Positions 53,445 to 62,772 of a DNA stretch of 64,000 nt are shown here, piece after piece. Made by a program: the position numbers and the translations under genes. The stretch's first letter is position 1, and the number at the start of each line of letters is the position of its first letter. Origin of the DNA: Saprospiraceae bacterium UBA7328 (GTDB lineage Bacteria; Bacteroidota; Bacteroidia; Chitinophagales; Saprospiraceae); contig DKPS01000232.1 of assembly GCA_002471345.1 (NCBI GenBank), forward strand, positions 18,099 to 82,098. Direction: 5' to 3'. The notes below the pieces were generated by a model. It made no database searches. It saw nothing but the letters and a program-made list of their open reading frames with translations, and was not told the DNA's origin.

Positions 53445-54509
53445 ATGAAATATTCTAGAATTGTAAAATATTGGTTGTTCTTTGGATTGTTCTTGGTTTT
53501 CATGCAGATCGTCATTGGCGGGATTACAAGACTTACTGGAAGTGGACTTTCGATTACAGAATGGGATATAGTTTTTGGTGTGTTTCCACCTTTTAGTGAA
53601 ACCCAGTGGCTTGAAGAATTTGGTAAATATCAAATGACACCTCAATATCAAAAGATCAATGAAGGAATGTCTCTTTCAGATTTTAAATTCATTTATTTCT
53701 GGGAATATTTTCATAGACTATGGGCGAGGATGATGGGCTTTGCTTTTATCATACCATTTGTAATATTCTGGTTTCTGGGAATGGTGGACAAAGCGATATC
53801 GAGGAAATTGGGCATTGTGATATTTTTTGCTGGATTGGCTGCTTTGTTTGGATGGATTATGGTAGCCAGTGGATTAATAGAAAGACCTTGGGTAAATGCT
53901 TATAAGTTATCAATTCATTTATCCATTGGCATAGCTGTTTTCCTTTCTCTTTTATGGGTTATCCTAGAATGTTTTTATAAAGAGAGATGGACTAAATTGT
54001 CGCTGAATTCTGGGAGATGGCGATCCTTCCTTTTAGCTTTTTTTATTTTGTTATGCATTCAGATAATTTTAGGAGGTATTGTATCAGGAATGAGAGCGGC
54101 TTTGGCTTTTCCAACTTGGCCAGATATGAATGGGTCTTTTATTCCTGAAGTTTTGTTGGATAATAGGAATTGGGCATGGAATAATTTGGCGTCATATGAG
54201 TCCAGTAGTTTTGCACCAGCTTTGTTTCAGTTTTTACATCGTAATACTGCTTATCTTATCACTATTATATCATTGGTCTTTTTTTATAGATTTTTGAAGA
54301 TAGATGGGCATGATGTGTTCAATTATATAATATTTATTTTTTTTGGTTTGCTTGGGTTTCAAATTGTTTTAGGTGTATTGACATTAGTAAATGCGCTGGG
54401 AAGTATTCCAGTTATTCTTGGTGTTTTACATCAAGATGTTGGAGTTCTTTTGTTGGCTAGTTTTTTTACTTTATTATATGCTTTTAGGACAGGTACAAAG
54501 GCAAATTAG
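53445..54509 (+). CDS. ctaA: Haem A synthase (COX15/CtaA family)
   Basis: Oxidises haem O to haem A for aa3-type cytochrome oxidases. A 354-residue protein with eight membrane segments in two repeats. The start VIGGITRLTGSGLSITEWD, the haem-ligand histidines in EYFHRLWARMMG, SIHLSIGIA, FLHRNTAYL and VLHQDVGVLLL, and the extracytoplasmic loop after the first helix match the COX15-type group. No cysteine pair is evident in the loops. It stands alone to the right of the A+T-rich interval. Confidence 0.94.
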   Translation: MKYSRIVKYWLFFGLFLVFMQIVIGGITRLTGSGLSITEWDIVFGVFPPFSETQWLEEFGKYQMTPQYQKINEGMSLSDFKFIYFWEYFHRLWARMMGFAFIIPFVIFWFLGMVDKAISRKLGIVIFFAGLAALFGWIMVASGLIERPWVNAYKLSIHLSIGIAVFLSLLWVILECFYKERWTKLSLNSGRWRSFLLAFFILLCIQIILGGIVSGMRAALAFPTWPDMNGSFIPEVLLDNRNWAWNNLASYESSSFAPALFQFLHRNTAYLITIISLVFFYRFLKIDGHDVFNYIIFIFFGLLGFQIVLGVLTLVNALGSIPVILGVLHQDVGVLLLASFFTLLYAFRTGTKAN

Positions 54510-54612
54510 GACAATGAGTAGTATCATTCCTTTCATGCTCTTTTGCAATGATTAGTTTTAAATTATGATGCATGAATATGAAAGAGTATACTTGTGAAAA
54601 TTGTGAAGTGAA

Positions 54613-55377
54613 GTGAAAGTTAAAAAGGAACAAAGATTTAATTATTTTGAATCTAACCCTGATGGTAGTGAACAGATTGTGCTGTTACATGGTCTCTTTG
54701 GAGCGTTGAGCAATTTTGCTGATCTGGCTAAAGGTTTTGGTGAAGATTATAATGTTGTGATTCCTATTCTTCCTTTGTATACGCTGGAAATAAAAGAAAC
54801 CAGCATTGATGGTTTTTTAAATTACTTGGAAGAGTTTATAGAGTATAAGGACTTTAGTAGTTTTCATCTTCTTGGAAATTCTCTGGGAGGACATATAGCT
54901 CAATTGTATGCTCTCAAGCACCAAGAGAAAGTAAAGACAATGACCTTAACTGGTAGTTCTGGTCTTTTTGAATCTGGTATGGGAGATGGATATCCAAAAA
55001 GAGGGGATTATGATTATATAAAGAGAAAGACTGAAGAAACTTTCTATGATCCAAAGATCGCAACCAAGGAATTAGTAGATGAAGTGTTTGATATAGTTAA
55101 CGATAGAGAGAAAGCACTTAGAATTATTTATACTGCTAAATCAGCCCTCCGCCATAACTTGGAAGATCAATTGCATAATATTTATGTACCAACTTTACTT
55201 GTATGGGGTAATCAAGATACCATAACACCAAAGTTTGTTGGAGAAAAATTTAACGAGCTTATAAAAGACTCCGAATTGGTACAATTAGACAAATGTGGCC
55301 ACGCACCAATGATGGAAGTTCCCAATGAATTTAATGCTGCATTAGCTGATTTTCTATTGAGAAACACTTCTAGCTAA
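54613..55377 (+). CDS. Alpha/beta-hydrolase
   Basis: A 254-residue protein with a GTG start (54613). The oxyanion region is LLHGLFGALSNFADL, the nucleophile elbow is LLGNSLGGHIAQLYAL, the acid is in LVWGNQDTITP, and the histidine is in LDKCGHAPMMEVP. It could be an esterase, lipase or C-C hydrolase; the substrate is not evident. It ends 22 bases before the first parS site. Confidence 0.9.
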   Translation: MKVKKEQRFNYFESNPDGSEQIVLLHGLFGALSNFADLAKGFGEDYNVVIPILPLYTLEIKETSIDGFLNYLEEFIEYKDFSSFHLLGNSLGGHIAQLYALKHQEKVKTMTLTGSSGLFESGMGDGYPKRGDYDYIKRKTEETFYDPKIATKELVDEVFDIVNDREKALRIIYTAKSALRHNLEDQLHNIYVPTLLVWGNQDTITPKFVGEKFNELIKDSELVQLDKCGHAPMMEVPNEFNAALADFLLRNTSS

Positions 55378-55399
55378 TATTTCTAAAATAAACCATACA

Positions 55400-55415
55400 T
55401 GTTCCACGTGGAACT
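55400..55415. other. parS-type partition site 1
   Basis: TGTTCCACGTGGAACT matches the bacterial parS consensus TGTTNCACGTGNAACA at every fixed base except the last. The inner 14 bases form a perfect palindrome. ParB would bind here and spread over nearby DNA. See parS site 2. Confidence 0.85.
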
Positions 55416-55558
55416 AAATTGTGCAGCAGGTAAACAGTCAGATCACCTTAATTTTTTTTGATTTGATTTTGAGAATGGAGTTATTAAGAATTACAATAGA
55501 TTGATACATCAATACTCAGCTTCTTTCGAGTATTTTCATTCTATAATCAAGATGAATA

Positions 55559-55582
55559 GCAATGTTCTACGTGGAACATTGC
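55559..55582. other. parS-type partition site 2
   Basis: The core TGTTCTACGTGGAACA (55563-55578) matches the parS consensus with one mismatch in the centre (T for C at 55568). The dyad extends outward to 24 bases, GCAA...TTGC, with only that one broken pair. It lies 148 bases from site 1 in the same intergenic interval. Confidence 0.85.
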
Positions 55583-55642
55583 GGCGAACCCATACTGATT
55601 ACAGATCCAATATTAAAAGAATCTTTCATATTATAATTAATA

Positions 55643-55650
55643 TACCTTTG
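55643..55650 (+). promoter_or_regulatory. Candidate -10 element of the SulP transporter gene
   Basis: TACCTTTG fits TAnnTTTG and lies 25 bases before the ATG. No convincing -33 TTG is seen. Nearby parS sites may affect expression through ParB spreading. Confidence 0.3.
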
Positions 55651-55675
55651 CCGACTTTTTCAAAGGATCTATAAG

Positions 55676-57346
55676 ATGAAAGAATTATTACTACGAAATT
55701 TTACATTCAATCCAAAGGATGATATTCTATCAGGCCTCACTGTAGCCTTAGCCCTTGTACCTGAAGCAATCGCGTTTGCTTTTGTGGCAGGCCTTACTCC
55801 AATTGTAGGGTTGTATGGTGCATTTATGATGGGTATCATCACAGCTATGTTTGGCGGTAGGCCTGGAATGATTTCTGGAGCTACAGGGGCCACTGCAGTC
55901 GTTATGGTTGCTTTAATAAAAGGAGGCCAGGAGTGGGGAGCAATGCAAGGGTTAGAAGGAGATACTGGCTTGTTGTTTTTATTAGTAACTCTTCTCATGG
56001 TAGGGGTTCTACAGATTGTTGCAGGAGTTTTTAAGTTGGGAAAATTTGTCAGGTTAATACCTCATCCAGTAATGATGGGCTTTGTTAATGGACTTGCCAT
56101 TGTCATTTTTATTTCTCAAAAAGGTATGTTTAAAAAGCCTGTTCTTGAAAATGGATCAAAAACCCCGTTACCCCAAGGAGAAGGCAATGGGTTTATAACA
56201 GAATGGTTAAGCGGATCTGAGTTATGGACTATGTTGGCACTAGTAGTTCTTACAATGGTTATTATGTATTTCCTTCCTAAACTAACAAAGAAAATTCCCT
56301 CTGCACTAGTTGCAATTTTGGTTGTTGCAATCATAGTCATATTTGGAGGTGTGAATACAGCTACTGTTAATTCTTTTATTACTGATGGACTACCAGATGG
56401 ACAAATAGGTAGTGTAAGTGGAGGGCTTCCGACTTTTAGATTAGATGTTTTTAATCCATTGTTATGGACTAAATCTAATCTTCTATTTATGTTGCCTTTT
56501 GCAATTGTCTTAGCAGCAGTAGGGCTTATAGAATCTTTAATGACGTTAAACCTTGTAGATGAACTAACAGATACTAGAGGAAGTGGAAATAGGGAATGTA
56601 TAGCTCAAGGAAGTGCGAATATGATAAATGGACTCTTTGGTGGTATGGGAGGCTGTGCTATGATAGGTCAATCTATAATCAATGTAAACTCTGGAGGAAG
56701 AGGTCGGCTGTCTGGAATAATAGCCGCATTGGCATTGTTACTATTTATTCTGTTTGGTGGCCCTATGATAGGAAAGATTCCAATTGCTGCACTGGTCGGT
56801 GTAATGTTCATGGTTGTAATAGGAACTTTTGCTTGGAGTAGTTTTAGAATATTGCATAAAATTCCTAAAGCAGATGCAGCAGTATTAGTAGCTGTTTCAG
56901 CTATTACGGTTTATAAAGATTTAGCAGTGGCTGTTATAGCTGGGGTGATTTTATCTGCTTTGGTTTTTGCTTGGAAAAACGCAACTATGATTAGGGCGCG
57001 GAAATCTTTAAAGGTGGATGGAACTAAAATCTATCAAATATGGGGACCACTATTCTTTGGTTCTGTCCAAGCCTTTAATTCAAAATTTGAACCAACAATA
57101 GATCCTGATGCTATAGAAATAGATTTTATAGAATCTAAAGTATCTGACCATTCAGGTATAGAGGCGGTAAGAGGTATTGCTAATAAATATTTAGATCTTG
57201 GCAAAAGTGTGAAGTTGACACACTTAAGTCCTGATTGTAAGGCATTGCTTTTAAAAGCTAACCATAAATTTTCTACAATAATAGAGACGTCTATTGAAGA
57301 CCCTCGATACTACGTTGTTACAGATAATATGGACGAAGAAGTGTAA
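55676..57346 (+). CDS. SulP-family anion transporter with STAS domain
   Basis: A 556-residue membrane protein with about 14 membrane segments and a short C-terminal STAS domain (about 475-556). The start GLTVALALVPEAIAFAFVAGLTPIVGLYGAF and FGGRPGMISGATGATAVVMVAL are SulP/SLC26 signatures, and QGSANMINGLFGGMGGCAMIGQS is the conserved block in the tenth segment. It transports sulfate, bicarbonate or a similar anion. Sulfate uptake would supply PAPS for the sulfotransferases at 31-37 kb, but substrate cannot be read from sequence. Confidence 0.92.
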   Translation: MKELLLRNFTFNPKDDILSGLTVALALVPEAIAFAFVAGLTPIVGLYGAFMMGIITAMFGGRPGMISGATGATAVVMVALIKGGQEWGAMQGLEGDTGLLFLLVTLLMVGVLQIVAGVFKLGKFVRLIPHPVMMGFVNGLAIVIFISQKGMFKKPVLENGSKTPLPQGEGNGFITEWLSGSELWTMLALVVLTMVIMYFLPKLTKKIPSALVAILVVAIIVIFGGVNTATVNSFITDGLPDGQIGSVSGGLPTFRLDVFNPLLWTKSNLLFMLPFAIVLAAVGLIESLMTLNLVDELTDTRGSGNRECIAQGSANMINGLFGGMGGCAMIGQSIINVNSGGRGRLSGIIAALALLLFILFGGPMIGKIPIAALVGVMFMVVIGTFAWSSFRILHKIPKADAAVLVAVSAITVYKDLAVAVIAGVILSALVFAWKNATMIRARKSLKVDGTKIYQIWGPLFFGSVQAFNSKFEPTIDPDAIEIDFIESKVSDHSGIEAVRGIANKYLDLGKSVKLTHLSPDCKALLLKANHKFSTIIETSIEDPRYYVVTDNMDEEV

Positions 57347-57354
57347 ATAAAAAA

Positions 57355-57382
57355 GGGAAGCTTACAACTAAGCTTCCCTCTT
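57355..57382. terminator. Bidirectional rho-independent terminator
   Basis: GGGAAGCTTA and TAAGCTTCCC pair perfectly across a CAAC loop, flanked by A-rich sequence on one side and a T-rich tract on the other. It separates the convergent SulP and M1 peptidase genes. Confidence 0.85.
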
Positions 57383-57405
57383 TCTATAATTTATTAGACC
57401 TTCAA

Positions 57406-59730
57406 TTAAGGCTTATTCACTTTCTTTAGAGCCTCTGCCCTTTTAGCCCTTTGCATAGGGTTTTCTACTGTTCTATCTCTTCTATTTTTAAATAAATCAA
57501 ATCTAGAAGAGGACTCTTCTCTAGGGTAAACATTATTACTTGTATCAGTATCTGCAAGTTCTAAGTATGGATCTAACTCTACTTTGACCACCTTTTTAGT
57601 TCGAGGAAAAACTTTAGAAATGGAACCTTCAGACTTTCTCCATATCTCTGCAGGAAGTCTTACATCTTCAGTTGTTCCATCTTCATAGGTGAATTGAAAA
57701 ACGACGGGCATAATTAACCCTCCTTTATTTTCAAAAGTTAATTGGTAATAGTTTTTATTGTTTTCCAATATTGTTTTTTCCCTATCACTAAGAGATGCCA
57801 TGATTCTTTCAGCGTCTTGTTCATCTATAGCATCTACAGCATATGGATCATATTCTGTGTAAAAATCTCTGATACTAGGATCTATTTCATCTTGTGTTTG
57901 TTTGATTTCTTCGGCGTTCCTCTGATTTGCTATATACCTATTCTCTTGATTATTTGCAGCACGGTCCGCTTCTTTTGCTGACATAGGATCTGTAGGTGTG
58001 ATGTTATGAGCTTTCATATTACTTATAGCCAAATCTACATGGTCATTAGTAAAAAACCATCCCCTCCAAAACCAATCTAAATCTACACTTGAAGCATCTT
58101 CCAAAGTTCTGAAAAGGTCAGCAGGATAAGGTTGTTTAAATTTCCATCTGTTCGAATATTCTTTAAATGCATAGTCAAATAACTCTCTTCCCATTACTGT
58201 TTCTCTAAGAATATTTAGGGCAGTAGCAGGTTTGCCGTAGGCGTTATTTCCGAACTGATGAATAGATTCAGAGTTTGTCATAATAGGGGAGATCTTTGCT
58301 TTATCACCTCCCATATAATTGGTGATCTTATATGCTGGTCCTCGTCGAGATGGGTAGTTACGTTCCCATTGTTGCTCGGCTAAATACTGTACAAAAGAAT
58401 TTAGTCCTTCATCCATCCAAGTCCATTGTCGCTCATCAGAATTTACAATCATAGGAAACCAATTGTGTCCTACCTCATGAATGATCACTCCAATATGACC
58501 ATACTTCATTCTTTCTGTATATGTATTATCCGCATCACATCTTCCATAATTAAAACAAATCATAGGATATTCCATACCCATGGATCCATCTATAGACCAT
58601 GCTACAGGATATGGATAGTCGAAAGTGTAATGTGAATACCATTTAAGAGTATGTGCTACAGCTTTAGTTGAATATTTACTCCAGAGACAGTCTCCTTCCT
58701 TTACCCACATAGACTGAGCCATTACTGTTCGTCCATCAGACATTTTTACTCCTAGTGCATCCCAGATAAATCTACGACTACTTGCAAAGGCAAAATCCCT
58801 TACGTTTTTGGCTTTAAAGGTCCATTTTTTTGTTTTTTCTGCTTTTCCTTTCATTCTATCATCTGCTTCCTCTTTAGTTGCAATAGTTACAGGATGCAAA
58901 CCACCTTTTTTGGCGGCATTTAGACGAGATTTTTGATCCGATGACAAAACACTGTTTGAATTCTGTAAATCTCCAGTAGAAGCCACGAGATGATCTGAAG
59001 GCACAGTTATATTCACTTCATAATCTCCAAATACCAAAGTAAACTCACCTCTTCCTAAAAATTGTTTGTTTTGCCATCCCTCGATATCATTGTAAGAACA
59101 CATTCTTGGAAAGAATTGAGCTATTACATAGACGTTGTTACCATCTTCTGCAAAGTGTTCATATCCCGACCTACCACCGATTTCTCTAGTATTGTTGATG
59201 TTGTACCACCACTTTATTTTAAAAGTAAACTTTTCCCCTGTGCTAAGGCTAGAGGGCATATCAACTCTCATCATTGTATTGTTGATAACATGCTTAAGCG
59301 GTCTTCCATTAGCATCGGTCACTTTTTCTATTTTAAATCCACCGTCAAACTCAGTTTCCATTCCTCCTAGAGATCTGATATTTGGATTGTCACCAATGCG
59401 ATTAGTCGTGACTTTATAAGTATCAGATTCTTGAGCACGAACATTCTGATCTAACTGAAGCCATAAATATGTCAAAGCATCTGGAGAATTGTTGGTATAT
59501 GTAATAGTTTCTTCACCATAGATTCTTTGTGTTTCATCGTCTAGGGTGATATTCATAACATAATCAGCTTTCTGCTGAAAGTATGCATGACCAGGAGCTC
59601 CTGAAGCATTCCTATAGCTGTTAGGGGTAGGAAGCAGGTCGGTTATTTGTTTAAAAGGATCGTTATTCATGTTCTCTTGAGCAAAAAGAGAGACATTTAT
59701 GAACATCAATAAAAGAAGTATTTTTTTCAT
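57406..59730 (-). CDS. M1-family metallopeptidase
   Basis: A 774-residue secreted aminopeptidase-like protein. The signal peptide is about residues 1-16 (KKILLLLMFINVSLFA). A beta-rich N-domain follows, then the gluzincin motif H418-E-V-G-H422 with the third ligand E441 (in WMDEGLNSF), which is exactly HExxH-18-E. The GxMEN-type motif reads GSMGMEYPMICF. It is flanked by terminators, so it is probably monocistronic. It is likely involved in extracellular peptide breakdown. Confidence 0.93.
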   Translation of the reverse strand: MKKILLLLMFINVSLFAQENMNNDPFKQITDLLPTPNSYRNASGAPGHAYFQQKADYVMNITLDDETQRIYGEETITYTNNSPDALTYLWLQLDQNVRAQESDTYKVTTNRIGDNPNIRSLGGMETEFDGGFKIEKVTDANGRPLKHVINNTMMRVDMPSSLSTGEKFTFKIKWWYNINNTREIGGRSGYEHFAEDGNNVYVIAQFFPRMCSYNDIEGWQNKQFLGRGEFTLVFGDYEVNITVPSDHLVASTGDLQNSNSVLSSDQKSRLNAAKKGGLHPVTIATKEEADDRMKGKAEKTKKWTFKAKNVRDFAFASSRRFIWDALGVKMSDGRTVMAQSMWVKEGDCLWSKYSTKAVAHTLKWYSHYTFDYPYPVAWSIDGSMGMEYPMICFNYGRCDADNTYTERMKYGHIGVIIHEVGHNWFPMIVNSDERQWTWMDEGLNSFVQYLAEQQWERNYPSRRGPAYKITNYMGGDKAKISPIMTNSESIHQFGNNAYGKPATALNILRETVMGRELFDYAFKEYSNRWKFKQPYPADLFRTLEDASSVDLDWFWRGWFFTNDHVDLAISNMKAHNITPTDPMSAKEADRAANNQENRYIANQRNAEEIKQTQDEIDPSIRDFYTEYDPYAVDAIDEQDAERIMASLSDREKTILENNKNYYQLTFENKGGLIMPVVFQFTYEDGTTEDVRLPAEIWRKSEGSISKVFPRTKKVVKVELDPYLELADTDTSNNVYPREESSSRFDLFKNRRDRTVENPMQRAKRAEALKKVNKP

Positions 59731-59869
59731 TTAGATAGTTTTTTAATAGGTCTAATGTAAGACTTTCTGAAATTAGATATTACCACTAACGGAAAGCCTT
59801 AAATATTAGTTTAAAGAATGGATGTTAGTTATTAGAATCAAGGAATAATTACCTTCATTAAACATCCAT

Positions 59870-60964
59870 ATGAAGATTCTTGTCGCAACATTAAATTGGG
59901 GTTTAGGACATACAACTAGATCTGTTCCATTAATTGATTCATTTCTAAATGAAGGTTGTGAAGTGATACTCGCTTCAGACGGGAGGGCTGGAGAGTTATT
60001 AAAATCAGAGTTTCCAAAACTTCAATACTTTGACTTACCGTCCTATGGGGTTAATTATAATGGCTCAAATTTTACAAGAACAATATTAAGGCAAGCATTA
60101 AGAATAAATCGAGCTATAAAAGAAGAAAAAAGAGTGATTGAAACTCTTGTTAAGGAGAATACTTTAAATGTTATTCTGTCAGACAACCGTTTTGGATGTT
60201 ATAATACAACTGCAAGGTCTATTTTTTTGTCACACCAGGTAAATATTATTACGCCTTCTACATGGTCCAATAAAATTGCAAACCATCTCAATCAAAAGTA
60301 TATAGCGAATTTTGATGAAGTATGGATTCCTGATTTTGAAAAAAGTCCAGGAATGGCGAATGAACTCAGTCACAACCATTCTTTCGACTCTAAATATCTT
60401 GGCATCTTATCGCGAATGAAATGGTACCCATCTTCACTACTTTATGACATCTGTATTGTTTTGTCTGGGCCAGAGCCAAAGAGAACAGACCTTGAAGAAG
60501 AGTTGATTCGACAGGCCCTTCAAATGGAGGATAAAAGAATCATTATTATTCAAGGCAAAACTGATGAGCCAGTAACAATAAGAAGTATCAAAACCAATTT
60601 GAAGATTGTTTCATCAATGACCACACAGAGACTAAATAATGTTCTATTACAGTCTGACTTAGTTGTATCCAGGTCTGGTTATAGTACAATTATGGATTTG
60701 TATCAACTTAAGAAGAGAGCTCTTTTAATTCCTACAAAGGGGCAAACTGAACAAGAATATATAGCTAATAGCTTGAAAAAAAGGGCAAAATGTGAGATTC
60801 AATATGAAGGAGAAATAAACCTGAGAAAGGCCTTCAATGAAAGGCACAAATATTTAGGGTTTATAGATATTAATGAGAATAGAGATTTGACCCTTTTTGT
60901 TAGACAATGGATGGATAACGCAAACCATCAGAGCCCAAATCTCTCCTCCAATAGTCTGGTTTAA
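59870..60964 (+). CDS. MurG-like GT-B glycosyltransferase
   Basis: A 364-residue protein: KILVATLNWGLGHTTRSVPLIDSFL at the N-terminus and a donor-binding C-terminal half with ICIVLSGPEPKRTD, IIIIQGKTDEP and VVSRSGYSTIMDLYQLKKRALLIPTKGQTEQEY. This is the GT28 C-terminal pattern, with QTEQ in place of the usual Q-x-x-N/Q. It may use UDP-GlcNAc or a similar donor. It is not MurG itself, because the cell-wall cluster is absent. Its end overlaps the next gene by 65 bases, convergently. Confidence 0.85.
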   Translation: MKILVATLNWGLGHTTRSVPLIDSFLNEGCEVILASDGRAGELLKSEFPKLQYFDLPSYGVNYNGSNFTRTILRQALRINRAIKEEKRVIETLVKENTLNVILSDNRFGCYNTTARSIFLSHQVNIITPSTWSNKIANHLNQKYIANFDEVWIPDFEKSPGMANELSHNHSFDSKYLGILSRMKWYPSSLLYDICIVLSGPEPKRTDLEEELIRQALQMEDKRIIIIQGKTDEPVTIRSIKTNLKIVSSMTTQRLNNVLLQSDLVVSRSGYSTIMDLYQLKKRALLIPTKGQTEQEYIANSLKKRAKCEIQYEGEINLRKAFNERHKYLGFIDINENRDLTLFVRQWMDNANHQSPNLSSNSLV

Positions 60965-61316
60965 AATCATTATAACCTCCTAAATTTGAGATAAAATGTT
61001 GAAAACCAATGTGTTGTGAACAAGATCTAGTTTTGGCGATTTGAACAAAATTAAATACATCAGATTTGGATTTGTTACAATTATACCCGATATCCTGATG
61101 TTTGGATGATTGTTTGTAAGTAGCTAGTATTTCTTCATGACTTGAGTGATCTTGAAAGTAATCAGGTATCCTTTCATGAATGTTTATTACATCATAATTG
61201 ACGTCAAGGTCAACCAAATAGGCTTCTGAGTTAATAAGAATAATTTGAGACTCTAAAGCAAATAGAGAAGAAAAACCGAATATGATTAGTGCTAAGGAAA
61301 AAACAAATTTTTTCAT
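60900..61316 (-). CDS. Small secreted protein, diverged paralogue of the gene at 22.6 kb
   Basis: About 138 residues from the ATG at 61316, with signal peptide KKFVFSLALIIFGFSSLFA. The N-terminal block IILINSEAYLVDLDVNYDVINIHERIPDYFQDHSSHEEI matches the gene at 22592-23146 position by position at I-I-L-I-N, L-V, D-Y-F and S-H. The tail FQHFISNLGGYNDFKPDYW also resembles the other's end, but the middle is about 35-40 residues shorter. Its 3' end runs 65 bases into the convergent gene, so it may be decaying. Confidence 0.6.
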   Translation of the reverse strand: MKKFVFSLALIIFGFSSLFALESQIILINSEAYLVDLDVNYDVINIHERIPDYFQDHSSHEEILATYKQSSKHQDIGYNCNKSKSDVFNFVQIAKTRSCSQHIGFQHFISNLGGYNDFKPDYWRRDLGSDGLRYPSIV

Positions 61317-61457
61317 CAAATCTTTTTTAAGACGACATATGAAGTGGGGGATATTTATTTAGACCCTAAAAATGGATTAAACCCCTATGATGTCAACAAA
61401 TAAAAAATTAACTCACCTACACCAATCATAATGAAACCCAAATTATGAGACCTTCTT

Positions 61458-62756
61458 TTATTTATCCATAAGATAAGATTTGAAAGAGCTGAAATTAGAA
61501 TCCATTTTGACTGAATCTTTTTCTTTCGACTCTAACCTTTTGAGTCGGTCTGGAACGTCCACAGACATTCCGACACTTGTCATTACATCTAAAAACTTTG
61601 CTGGGTGTGCTGTTTCAAAATTTATTACAGTGGCATTTGTGTGATTTTTGAGATACTGTTCACAGGCTTCAAAACCGACAGCACCATGAGGGTCAGCAGT
61701 ATAGTTGTATTTGTTTTTCACTGATTTCATAGATTTTCGTGTGGTGTCATCATCATAAAAGAAAGGCACTATCACACTTCTCATTTGCTTGCTATCATGA
61801 TCAAACAAATCTAGCATTCGCTGAAAATTGGATGGGTTACCTACATCCATAGCGTTTGATATTGTAGAGAAAGAGGCTATGGGGTTATAGTCACCAGTTT
61901 CTAAATATTTGGGCACTACATTATTGATATTTGTTGCTGCTATCAATTTGGCATAATTAAGACCCATTTTTTTGGCTAAAAGCCCGGCTGTCAGATTACC
62001 AAAATTTCCAGAAGGAATACAAAATACAATCTGATCTCGAATACTAGCTTCTATTTGTTTATAAGCTTGGAAGTAATAAAAAGTTTGTGGTATAAGTCTT
62101 GCAATATTTATTGAATTCGCGGATGACAGGTTTAGCCTAGTATTCAACTCTTTATCTAAGAATGCCTTTTTAACCAAACCCTGACAATCATCAAATGTCC
62201 CATTGATTTCTAAAGCCTTAATATTCTTCCCTAAGGTGGTGAGTTGTTTTTCCTGTAGATAACTGACTTTACCAGAAGGATAAAGTATAGTAACATTGAT
62301 ATTTGGAACATTAAAAAAACCAGATGCAACAGCACCACCAGTATCTCCACTTGTGGCGACCAAAATGTCCAAGGTTTTATTTTCCCCAGCTACCAATTTA
62401 CTCATAAGCGCCGCCATAAATCGCGCTCCAAAGTCCTTAAAGGCCAAAGATGGGCCATGCCAAAGCTCTAAAGATTTTAATTGTTTAGAAAGATGAATAA
62501 CGGGGGCATCAAAATTTATAGATGATGAGATAACAGAATCAATTTCTCTATTGCTCAGGTCTTCTTCTAAGAACTGGTGGCAAATATTGTAAGACAGCTC
62601 TTGAAATGAAAACTCTTCAATATTATCCAATAAGTATTTATCGAGGGCCTTTATTGTCACAGGCATATAAAGTCCATTATCAGCTGGAAGGCTGTGAAGA
62701 ACTGCAGTTTTTAAATCTACACGTAGAGACTTATTCTTAGTGCTGTAATATTTCAT
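61458..62756 (-). CDS. thrC: Threonine synthase
   Basis: Converts O-phosphohomoserine to threonine with PLP. A 432-residue protein of the longer type, with an N-terminal arm (MKYYSTKNKSLRVDLKTAVL), the PLP lysine in SLAFKDFGARFMAAL, LVATSGDTGGAVASGF, SGNFGNLTAGLLAKKMGL and AVGFEACEQYL. It lies 16 bases after thrB. No thrA (aspartokinase/homoserine dehydrogenase) is in view. Confidence 0.96.
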   Translation of the reverse strand: MKYYSTKNKSLRVDLKTAVLHSLPADNGLYMPVTIKALDKYLLDNIEEFSFQELSYNICHQFLEEDLSNREIDSVISSSINFDAPVIHLSKQLKSLELWHGPSLAFKDFGARFMAALMSKLVAGENKTLDILVATSGDTGGAVASGFFNVPNINVTILYPSGKVSYLQEKQLTTLGKNIKALEINGTFDDCQGLVKKAFLDKELNTRLNLSSANSINIARLIPQTFYYFQAYKQIEASIRDQIVFCIPSGNFGNLTAGLLAKKMGLNYAKLIAATNINNVVPKYLETGDYNPIASFSTISNAMDVGNPSNFQRMLDLFDHDSKQMRSVIVPFFYDDDTTRKSMKSVKNKYNYTADPHGAVGFEACEQYLKNHTNATVINFETAHPAKFLDVMTSVGMSVDVPDRLKRLESKEKDSVKMDSNFSSFKSYLMDK

Positions 62757-62772
62757 TGTCAGGGTTTATCAA

